This document shows, in pieces, positions 1 through 5,451 of a stretch of DNA of 8,606 bases (positions are counted from its first letter, which is position 1; every line of letters begins with the position of its first letter). The position numbers were made by a program, and so were the translations under genes. The notes under the pieces are model-generated. The model worked only from the letters and a program-made list of their open reading frames with translations, made no database searches and was not told the DNA's origin. This DNA comes from SCQX01 sp035720945 (lineage in GTDB: Bacteria > Pseudomonadota > Gammaproteobacteria > Burkholderiales > Burkholderiaceae_B), in contig DASTNK010000079.1 of NCBI GenBank assembly GCA_035720945.1, positions 1 to 8,606 of the forward strand. Reading direction: 5' to 3'.

Positions 1-811
1 TGACGATGCGATTGAGTTCGGTGATTTCGGCCTCGGTCAGGTAGTTCTTGGCCACGCTGACATCGGCTTTCTGAACCTGGCCCTTGCGGGTGCTGGTGAG
101 GCCCATGTCGGGCCGGGTGTGGTCGGCGCGGTTGCGGATGATCTCGGCCGCCGTCTGGCCGGACACGGCGTAGTGCAGCTTGTTCTGGATGATGCGGAAG
201 AAGGCCGTGGTTTCCGGCAGGGTAGGGGTGTAGTCGGCGGCCAGGGCGAAGATTTCGCGCACGCGCAGATACATGCGGCGTTCGCTGGCGCGGATGTCGC
301 GGATGCGCGCCAGCAACTCGCCGAAGCGGTCGGGTAGCGCCGAGTCACCCACTGGCGGATTCTTCAGGCGCTCGTCGTCCAGCGTGAAGCCCTTGAGCAG
401 GTATTCCGCAAGGCGTTCGGTGGCCCAGCGGCGAAACTGCGTGCCACGGGGAGACTTCACCCGGTAGCCGACAGCCAGAATCATGTCGAGGTTGTAGAGC
501 CGAACCTTCCGGCGCACCTGCCGGGAGCCTTCGGTTTGAACTGTCAAGTAATCCTTGACGGTTGCCGCCGTCTGCAGTTCGCCCTCGGCGAGCACGTTCT
601 TGACGTGGAGGCTGATGTTCTGCTTGCTGGTCTGGAACAGCTCGGTCATCAGGGCCTGGGAAAGCCACAGCGAGTCGTCCACGAACCGACATTCCACCCG
701 GGTGCGGCCGTCCTCGGTTTCATAGAGCAGGAACTCGGAGCCTCTGGTTTGTCCAGACTCAATGGCTGATTGTGGGCGTTGTGTAACGGCCGGCTTACGG
801 GGCTTATTCAT
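1..811 (-). CDS. rhuM: RhuM family protein, 3' end outside window
   Basis: Frame open from an ATG at 811 to the window edge: 270 codons, C-terminus missing (relatives are roughly 330-350 residues). The RhuM signature is clear: YNLDMILAVGYRV at residues 106-118, followed by SPRGTQFRRWATERL, then a conserved middle with RIIQNKLHYAVSG and a region rich in charged helices. A good ribosome site, AAGGAG, lies 7 nt before the ATG inside the end of hsdM, and the ATG overlaps the hsdM stop by 8 nt, so the two are probably translationally coupled. The family is named after a Salmonella pathogenicity-island gene and is common inside type I restriction-modification operons, but its biochemical role is not established. 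I infer an accessory part in the restriction system. The N-terminal part (residues about 40-80) looks like a DNA-binding helix-turn-helix, which is inference only. Confidence 0.9.
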   Translation of the reverse strand, partial: MNKPRKPAVTQRPQSAIESGQTRGSEFLLYETEDGRTRVECRFVDDSLWLSQALMTELFQTSKQNISLHVKNVLAEGELQTAATVKDYLTVQTEGSRQVRRKVRLYNLDMILAVGYRVKSPRGTQFRRWATERLAEYLLKGFTLDDERLKNPPVGDSALPDRFGELLARIRDIRASERRMYLRVREIFALAADYTPTLPETTAFFRIIQNKLHYAVSGQTAAEIIRNRADHTRPDMGLTSTRKGQVQKADVSVAKNYLTEAEITELNRIV

Positions 812-2330
812 AGCCCAGCTCCTTCAGGTACACAGCCATTTGTGCCTCCAGCCCGGCCAACTCGGCCTTGAGTTGCTCGCGCTCGCGGCGCACGGCCATC
901 AGGTCGATCTCGGCCTCTTCCTCGAAGGTGTCGACGTAGCGCGGAATGTTGAGGTTGAAGTCGTTCTCGGCGATCTCGGCCGGCGTGGCGAGGTAGGCGT
1001 ATTTGTCCACGCTTTGCCGCGCGGTGGCGGTGGACAGGATGCGCCGCAGGTCGGCCTCGCGCAGCATGTTCTGGTTCTTGCCGGCCTCAAAGTCGCGGCT
1101 GGCGTCGATGAACAGCACCTTGTCGTCGGCCTTGTTCTTGCGGAACACCAGCACGGCGGCGGGGATGCCGGTGCCGTAGAAGAGTTTTTCTGGCAGGCCG
1201 ATCACCACGTCGAGCAGGTTTTCCTCGATCAGCTTCCGGCGGATGCGCCCCTCGGCCGCGCCACGGAACAGCACGCCGTGCGGCACGACGACGGCCATGC
1301 GGCCGGTGCCGGGCTTCATGATCTCGATCATGTGAAGGATGAAGGCGTAATCGCCCTTGGTGCGTGGTGGCACGCCTCGGCGGAAGCGGCTGAACGGGTC
1401 GGTGTCGGCCCCCTCGTGCCCCCATTTTTCTAGGCTGAAGGGCGGGTTGGCGACCACGATGTCGAAGTGCTTGAGGCTGGAGGTGCTGTCGAGCAGCTTG
1501 GGGTTGCGGATGGTGTCGCCCCATTCGATGCGGTGGTTGTCCTCGCCGTGCAGGAACATGTTCATCTTCGCCAGGGCCCAGGTGCCGCCAATGGCCTCCT
1601 GCCCGTAGAGCGCGTACTTGCGCGAACCGGTGTTTTCGCGGACCAGGCGGCCGCACTTCATGAGCAGCGATCCGGAGCCGCAAGTGGGGTCGCAGATGTC
1701 GTCACCTTCTTGCGGCGCCATCAGGCGCGCCATGAGGGAGGACACCTCGGGCGGGGTGTAGAACTCGCCGGCCTTCTTGCCGCTGGTGGATGCGAAATTC
1801 TTGATGAGGAATTCGTAGGCGTTGCCGATCACGTCGAGTTGGCCGACGCGGCTGGGGCGCAGGTCTAGTTCAGGCTTGGCGAAATCTTCCAGCAGGTGGC
1901 GCAGGATGTCGTTCTTCTGCTGCTCGTCGCCCAGCTTGTTGGAGTTGAAGCTGATGTCCTGGAACACGTCGCGCAGCTTGGTGATGTTGGCTTCTTCGAT
2001 GGCGTGCAGGGCCTTGTCGATGCGTTCGCCGTTACCGGGGCTGTGGCGCAGGGTATGCAGGACATGGAAGCTGGCGCTGGCGGGCAGCACGAAACGCTCG
2101 TTCTTGAGCATCTCTTCGATTAGCTCGGGGTGGTCGCCGTACTGTTTCTTGTAGGTGTCGTAGTGATCTTGCCAGACATCGGACACGTACTTGAGGAACA
2201 GCATGGTCAGGACAAAGTCTTTGTAGATGCTCGGGTCCACGGTGCCACGGAAGGTGTCGCAGGCGCCCCAGACGGCGGCGTTGATGTCGTCCTGGCTGAC
2301 GGGGGCGGTTTGGCGGGCGCTGCTGTTCAT
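804..2330 (-). CDS. hsdM: Type I restriction-modification DNA methyltransferase subunit (HsdM)
   Basis: 508 residues, the usual length for HsdM. It transfers a methyl group from S-adenosylmethionine to N6 of adenine in the site chosen by HsdS and is also needed for restriction with HsdR. An N-terminal helical HsdM domain (about 10-140) comes before the methyltransferase domain. That domain shows GEFYTPPEVSSLM, motif I DPTCGSGS at 214-221 (S-adenosylmethionine binding) and the catalytic motif IV NPPF at 295-298. The C-terminal tail is a predicted coiled coil (RREREQLKAELAGLEAQ), the part that normally contacts HsdS. The frame stays open further upstream to 2747, but that extension is a shadow of hsdS. 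The ATG at 2330 gives the family N-terminus, with an AGGGA ribosome site 10 nt before it. It starts 22 nt after the hsdS stop and its stop overlaps the rhuM start. All catalytic motifs are intact, so the methyltransferase should be active. Confidence 0.95.
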   Translation of the reverse strand: MNSSARQTAPVSQDDINAAVWGACDTFRGTVDPSIYKDFVLTMLFLKYVSDVWQDHYDTYKKQYGDHPELIEEMLKNERFVLPASASFHVLHTLRHSPGNGERIDKALHAIEEANITKLRDVFQDISFNSNKLGDEQQKNDILRHLLEDFAKPELDLRPSRVGQLDVIGNAYEFLIKNFASTSGKKAGEFYTPPEVSSLMARLMAPQEGDDICDPTCGSGSLLMKCGRLVRENTGSRKYALYGQEAIGGTWALAKMNMFLHGEDNHRIEWGDTIRNPKLLDSTSSLKHFDIVVANPPFSLEKWGHEGADTDPFSRFRRGVPPRTKGDYAFILHMIEIMKPGTGRMAVVVPHGVLFRGAAEGRIRRKLIEENLLDVVIGLPEKLFYGTGIPAAVLVFRKNKADDKVLFIDASRDFEAGKNQNMLREADLRRILSTATARQSVDKYAYLATPAEIAENDFNLNIPRYVDTFEEEAEIDLMAVRREREQLKAELAGLEAQMAVYLKELGYE

Positions 2331-2352
2331 GATCTTGAGTTCCCTGGTGTGT

Positions 2353-2958
2353 TCAGTGGGTGGCCCGCGCCGCGTGCGCCAGGTCTTCGGCGAGTGCCTG
2401 AAGCTGGTGCTCGCGGTTGTGCATGAGTTGATGGAAGGCATGGCGCTCTTGGCTGGCGAGGGAGGCCAGGGCAACGATGCGCCGTTGGTCCGCCAACGAT
2501 GGCAGGCACAGCGTGAGCGACTCCAGCACTGGGCGCCGGATACTGAGTTGGCTGCTGCCTTCGGCGGCTTGCTGGAGCTGGCGCTGAAAGGGAGGCTGGT
2601 TGATCTGCCATGCCAGGAAGGCGGGCAGCAGTGGTGCGCGTGCCGCCACTTCAAGGTGGAAGAAGTGCGGGCTGCACACGGCGGGGCTGGGAGGCTCGTC
2701 AATGCAGACGGCATAGAAGCGCGCGCCCTTGGAGACGAACAGGACATCGCCGGCCTTGAGCCAGTCTGGCTGTTTACGGCCAGTCAAGGAGGTTCGGGTG
2801 ACGCCACGCCAGTTGACCCCGTGGTCGGGATCAACGTCTTTCATTTGCAGGGCCAGGGTTTCGCCGTCGGCCAAGTCATCGATGGAGCCGCGGAAAGGGT
2901 AGCCAGCTTTCAGGCTGGCCAATGCTCCAACAGTGGAAATAAATGCGTCAATCGTCAT
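2353..2958 (-). CDS. hsdS: Half-size type I restriction specificity subunit (HsdS)
   Basis: 201 residues from the ATG at 2958, against about 400-450 for a standard HsdS. It holds one target-recognition domain with the typical opening (GYPFRG at 19-24, in the position of the family's usual GxxFxs motif) and one conserved segment near the C-terminus (LPSLADQRRIV, from 152), followed by an Ala/Leu/Gln-rich helix that should pair with HsdM. A second recognition domain is absent rather than frameshifted: hsdM begins 22 nt after the stop. Half-size HsdS proteins are known to work as homodimers that read a symmetrical bipartite site, so I infer that mode here. The start is not certain: no clear Shine-Dalgarno sequence precedes 2958, and in-frame ATGs exist at 2979 and further upstream. 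It is the first gene of the hsdS-hsdM-rhuM operon. Confidence 0.82.
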   Translation of the reverse strand: MTIDAFISTVGALASLKAGYPFRGSIDDLADGETLALQMKDVDPDHGVNWRGVTRTSLTGRKQPDWLKAGDVLFVSKGARFYAVCIDEPPSPAVCSPHFFHLEVAARAPLLPAFLAWQINQPPFQRQLQQAAEGSSQLSIRRPVLESLTLCLPSLADQRRIVALASLASQERHAFHQLMHNREHQLQALAEDLAHAARATH

Positions 2959-2987
2959 GATGCAGAATGATATCCGCATTCCTAAGA

Positions 2988-3036
2988 GATGCAAGAATTT
3001 TTGCATCATAGTGATTGATGCGAGCAGATTTGCTCG
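2988..3036 (-). promoter_or_regulatory. Probable hsd operon promoter with overlapping inverted repeats
   Basis: Three perfect inverted repeats are packed into 49 bp ahead of hsdS: GATGCAA/TTGCATC (2988-2994 and 3001-3007), GCATCA/TGATGC (3003-3008 and 3016-3021) and CGAGCA/TGCTCG (3021-3026 and 3031-3036). On the minus strand a TATGAT hexamer (3010-3005) could be the -10 box. It lies between two of the repeats, and the CGAGCA/TGCTCG repeat then falls about where a -35 box would be, although no good TTGACA match is there. The layout suggests a repressor- or activator-controlled promoter. The binding protein is not identified. Confidence 0.4.
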
Positions 3037-3082
3037 GTGTTTTGAAGGCGGAAAGAGGTGTCGTGGCTTTTGCTGTAGGCCG

Positions 3083-3109
3083 CAGTTATTCGAAATTTTC
3101 GAATAACTG
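3083..3109. promoter_or_regulatory. 27-bp perfect palindrome, candidate operator
   Basis: CAGTTATTCGAAA, one T, then its exact reverse complement: 13-bp arms around a single central base. It lies 31 nt past the stop of the helix-turn-helix gene and 125 nt before the hsdS start. It is AT-rich with no T-tract on either side, so it does not look like an intrinsic terminator. A dimeric regulator operator is the simplest reading. It differs from the palindrome ahead of the toxin-antitoxin-like pair, so a different protein probably binds it. Confidence 0.5.
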
Positions 3110-3140
3110 GATCTTCGGCCAACTTGATCAAGCAAGATGT

Positions 3141-3626
3141 TTAAACCGGAACGAGATCTTCGCTATCACACGAGGACTGCGCCTCGGGCCGCTTTGTGCT
3201 TTCCGACCCACTCCAGCCCGCCTTGGAATCGCGCATTACGATATGAATGTCTCGATCGGTCTCGTTAACCGCCTCGACGATGTTCTTTACCTGTTCGTCT
3301 CCATTCTCATGGCGAGCGTATATGAAGCGCATCATCGTATCCGCGAACTTGGGAATGTGTCCTGTTTTTTCCCAGGACGCAATAGCCTGCTCCGTACGTC
3401 CGAGCGTACGACCCAATCCGCTTTGAGACATCAATAGGGCTAAACGCAGATACCTGAACTCGGCACCCGTCAGGTGTGATTTTTTGCGCACCAGCACCTT
3501 GCAGATAGCCCGTGTGAGCCCTTTCACATCCTGAATTGATACGGCGCTGCCATACGGTGTTTCGCTGGTCTTGTATCCATTGACCAGCCACACATTACGG
3601 AGACCGCCATCCGTAAAGTGATACAT
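3141..3626 (-). CDS. Helix-turn-helix antitoxin/transcriptional regulator, MqsA/HigA type
   Basis: 161 residues from the ATG at 3626. This start is fixed by a strong GGAG ribosome site 7 nt upstream, placed in the last codons of the DUF4258 gene. The N-terminal part (YHFTDGGLRNVWLVNGY at 2-18) is a short conserved region typical of regulators paired with DUF4258 proteins. A Cro/C1-type helix-turn-helix follows at about 57-90 (LMSQSGLGRTLGRTEQAIASWEK), the arrangement of MqsA-type antitoxins. Unlike MqsA itself there is no Cys-rich zinc-binding N-terminus. The last 50 residues are polar and probably disordered. By gene order and spacing it is the likely antitoxin and self-repressor of the pair, probably acting at the palindrome 3944-3966. 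The function is inferred; an ordinary regulator is the alternative. Confidence 0.8.
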   Translation of the reverse strand: MYHFTDGGLRNVWLVNGYKTSETPYGSAVSIQDVKGLTRAICKVLVRKKSHLTGAEFRYLRLALLMSQSGLGRTLGRTEQAIASWEKTGHIPKFADTMMRFIYARHENGDEQVKNIVEAVNETDRDIHIVMRDSKAGWSGSESTKRPEAQSSCDSEDLVPV

Positions 3627-3628
3627 AT

Positions 3629-3934
3629 TTAATCTCCAATCAAAAACGCTGTAACCACAAAGCAAGAGGATGCGCTTTCGCTTTCAAGAGCTACAACGGC
3701 GGCTGTGGGCCTGCCGGCACAAAACCTTTCGATAGTGCATTTCATGTGGCCGGTTTTGATGTCCGGCTCAGGTTCTTTATGAATGATGCCGCGTTGCAAT
3801 ACATCAAGCACTACCGACATGGTGATATGACGCCTGCGCATCTGCTGCTTGGCGTGTTCAGTCCAGGTGATTGAGGCGCTGTCGCGTGCCAGTTCATGAA
3901 TTCGACGTTCGTAACCAGCCTTGTTTAGCGCCAT
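3629..3934 (-). CDS. DUF4258 protein, putative toxin of a toxin-antitoxin pair
   Basis: 101 residues, full length for the family. It carries the DUF4258 pattern HAKQQMRRRHIT (27-38), then VVLDVLQRGII, and a C-terminal beta strand ending FVVTAF. The HA..RM..R.IT pattern is shared with several small RNase-like toxin families of the RelE/BECR fold, and I infer a possible RNase toxin on that basis. No activity can be read directly. Its stop is 2 nt from the start of the helix-turn-helix gene, in the toxin-first order also seen in mqsRA, higBA and brnTA. The ribosome site is weak (AGGT about 11 nt before the ATG). A perfect palindrome lies 10 nt upstream of the start. Confidence 0.78.
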   Translation of the reverse strand: MALNKAGYERRIHELARDSASITWTEHAKQQMRRRHITMSVVLDVLQRGIIHKEPEPDIKTGHMKCTIERFCAGRPTAAVVALESESASSCFVVTAFLIGD

Positions 3935-3943
3935 GGCAATATA

Positions 3944-3966
3944 CTACCTATGATTTTCATAGGTAG
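3944..3966. promoter_or_regulatory. Palindromic operator of the toxin-antitoxin-like operon
   Basis: CTACCTATGA, TTT, TCATAGGTAG: perfect 10-bp arms with a 3-nt centre, 10 nt upstream of the DUF4258 ATG. The outer ACCT...AGGT halves recall the ACCT/AGGT boxes bound by MqsA-type antitoxins, although the spacing between them (11 nt) is longer than in mqsRA. Its place between any promoter and the first gene fits autorepression by the antitoxin. No convincing -35/-10 pair was found beside it. Confidence 0.6.
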
Positions 3967-4230
3967 CGATAACTTTTGTGTAACTTGTTAACGCTTGCTG
4001 CTCATTGGAATTGTTGCGACGCACAATATTCACTTCCTCGCATCCAGTCCTATCTGGATTGATGGTCGACGGGCTGGAGTTCATTGTGCGGATATGGCGC
4101 TTCTGCGAATCGAATGGGATCGCCGAAGGGTTCCGCACAAAGATCAAGATGTCTCGCGCCGAGCGTTCGCTAGTGGGGGGTGCACGCCAGCCAACGCGGT
4201 CACACTTTGGTCACACGCCTCGAACGAGGC
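3967..4230. other. Gene-poor island-edge region
   Basis: No convincing gene on either strand between the DUF4258 gene and the tRNA terminator. The open frames here either run into the tRNA or resemble nothing I know. It contains an inverted repeat ATCCAG/CTGGAT (4042-4047 and 4054-4059), an 11-nt-spaced direct repeat GGTCACAC (4198-4205 and 4209-4216) and a small hairpin GCCTCG/CGAGGC (4217-4230). Composition is AT-richer than the right half of the window. It may be the worn remains of an integration module, but I cannot recognise integrase residues in it. Confidence 0.5.
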
Positions 4231-4269
4231 AAAAGAAAACGGCGATCCGTTTTGTACACAGATCGCCGT
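4231..4269 (-). terminator. Rho-independent terminator downstream of tRNA-Ser
   Basis: Read on the minus strand: an 8-bp perfect stem ACGGCGAT/ATCGCCGT (4269-4262 and 4246-4239) with a 15-nt loop, followed by TTTTCTTTT (4239-4231). It begins about 25 nt after the tRNA 3' end and would stop the tRNA transcript before it enters the gene-poor region and the toxin-antitoxin-like pair. Confidence 0.75.
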
Positions 4270-4293
4270 GGCTGCTTGATTTTATTTGTATTC

Positions 4294-4383
4294 TGGCGGA
4301 CAGGGTGAGATTCGAACTCACGGTACGCCTAAACGTACACCGGATTTCGAGTCCGGCGCATTCGACCACTCTGCCACCTGTCC
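4294..4383 (-). tRNA. tRNA-Ser (CGA anticodon)
   Basis: 90-nt class II tRNA. The acceptor stem is GGACAGG/CCTGTCC with discriminator G and encoded CCA (4296-4294). The anticodon stem CCGGA/TCCGG encloses loop CTCGAAA, giving anticodon CGA (reads UCG, serine). The long variable arm (GTACGTTTAGGCGTAC region) is typical of tRNA-Ser, and the T-arm has the GTTCGAATC loop. All stems are intact, so the gene should be functional. Its 3' end faces the defence genes and is the probable attachment site of the island. Confidence 0.97.
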
Positions 4384-4645
4384 TGGGGGATTCGGCTGGC
4401 GCGGGCCCTTGAAGGGGTTGCGTCCTGCCCGATACCGTAGTCGGCAATACCGGGCGCCGTCAGCAAATGAAGTCCAGCATTCTATCACAGGAATTTCACC
4501 TCCTTTTTCTGGCTCTGGCCCATCCGTGTGCATCCGGCCCCAGGGATAGTCTGGATAAGTCGAGCCGGATTACAGCCCCGATCCGCAGACGCTTGCGGCG
4601 CAGTGATTTCAGACAACCCCTAGGGATAACCATATCGTCCACCCA
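4384..4645. other. Intergenic region between tRNA-Ser and the malonate operon
   Basis: No gene is supported on either strand; open frames here are extensions through the tRNA. On the minus strand TAGAAT (4484-4479) could be the -10 box of the tRNA promoter, leaving a leader of about 90 nt, but no good -35 box accompanies it. Nothing else was recognised. Confidence 0.45.
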
Positions 4646-4682
4646 TTGTATTCACTGCCCACATCTCTATAATTATTAATTA
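4646..4682 (+). promoter_or_regulatory. Promoter and overlapping palindrome for the malonate operon
   Basis: A perfect TATAAT -10 box (4668-4673) is preceded after 16 nt by TTGTAT (4646-4651), a half-match to the -35 consensus. Transcription would start near 4680. The palindrome TAATTA-T-TAATTA (4670-4682) overlaps the -10 box and the predicted start, where a bound repressor would block RNA polymerase. Autoregulation by the GntR protein encoded immediately downstream is the natural inference. Confidence 0.6.
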
Positions 4683-4725
4683 CAGATAATGAATTACGAC
4701 GCAATACAGTCAAGAGAGGCGCGCA

Positions 4726-5451
4726 GTGGCTGCTCGTATTGTCCAGAAGATCCTTTATCAGGAAGTCGCCGACCGGCTGCGGGCGATGATCCAGTCGTCC
4801 GAGCTGCAGGCGGGCGAATGGGTGGACGAAACCCGCTTGACCGAAACCCTGGGTATTTCCCGCACACCGCTGCGCGAGGCGCTGAAGGTGCTGGTGGGGG
4901 AAGGGTTGTTGCGCATCGAGCCGCGCCGGGGATGTTTCGTCAATGAGCTGTCGTCCCGCGACCTGGATGACATTTTCCCGCTGATGGCCATGCTGGAAGG
5001 GCGCTGCGCCTACGAAGCGGCGCGCAAGGCCAGCGAGGCCGATCTGCGGCATCTTGAACCTTTGCATCGACAACTGCGAACGCATGCCACGACGGGCGAT
5101 GTCGACCAATACTACGAGGCCAACGCCCGCATCCACGAGGCCATCCAGGCGCTGGCCGACAACCGCTGGCTGTCCGACCTGATCGACAATCTGCGCAAGG
5201 TGATCAGCCTGTCGCGGCATCGCAGCCTGGCCTACGCGGGTCGCATCAACGAGTCCTGCGCGGAGCATCTGGCCATTTTCGCGGCGTTGAAGGCGCATGA
5301 TCCGGATGGCGCCGAAGCCCTGACGCGCCAGCATCTGATGCGCCAGCTCGACGCGCTGCACGCGATGGCCGAGCAGGAATCAAGCACAGATGGGCGGTCG
5401 GGTGGGCAGGGGCAACCCCCGGCATTGCGTCAACGTGGAGTCCGATCATGA
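4726..5451 (+). CDS. GntR-family (FCD domain) regulator, MatR-like
   Basis: 241 residues from a GTG at 4726, chosen because GAGAGG lies 6 nt upstream and the protein then begins in the usual way just before the winged helix. The N-terminal winged helix-turn-helix spans about 8-72, with the recognition segment LTETLGISRTPLREALKVL (38-56) and wing RIEPRRGCFV. The C-terminal FCD ligand domain spans about 78-215, with the helical pattern YEANARIHEAI and EHLAIFAALKAHDPDGAEALTRQHL, whose Asp/His residues normally bind a metal or ligand. The tail beyond 215 is low-complexity. The stop overlaps the decarboxylase start (ATGA), so regulator and enzymes form one operon. In rhizobia the FCD-type regulator MatR controls matABC, so I infer that this protein responds to malonate or a CoA derivative. 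The ligand is not shown by sequence. Confidence 0.9.
   Translation: MAARIVQKILYQEVADRLRAMIQSSELQAGEWVDETRLTETLGISRTPLREALKVLVGEGLLRIEPRRGCFVNELSSRDLDDIFPLMAMLEGRCAYEAARKASEADLRHLEPLHRQLRTHATTGDVDQYYEANARIHEAIQALADNRWLSDLIDNLRKVISLSRHRSLAYAGRINESCAEHLAIFAALKAHDPDGAEALTRQHLMRQLDALHAMAEQESSTDGRSGGQGQPPALRQRGVRS

Noticed and set aside
762..1433. Plus-strand open frame opposite hsdM
   Set aside because: It is antisense to clear HsdM motifs; the His/Val/Leu-rich product is typical of a GC-rich shadow frame.
2331..2747. Upstream extension of the hsdM reading frame
   Set aside because: It overlaps hsdS in another frame, its translation is Pro/Ser/Arg-rich and unlike HsdM, and the ATG at 2330 gives the family N-terminus.
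3083..3109. Palindrome read as a terminator for the helix-turn-helix gene
   Set aside because: The stem is AT-rich, the loop would be very small and no T-tract follows on either strand.
3944..4147. Minus-strand 67-codon open frame ahead of the DUF4258 gene
   Set aside because: It covers the operator palindrome, has no family resemblance and its ribosome site is poor.
4005..4412. Plus-strand open frame running through the tRNA
   Set aside because: Its C-terminal third is the antisense of tRNA-Ser. The rest has no recognisable integrase or other domain.
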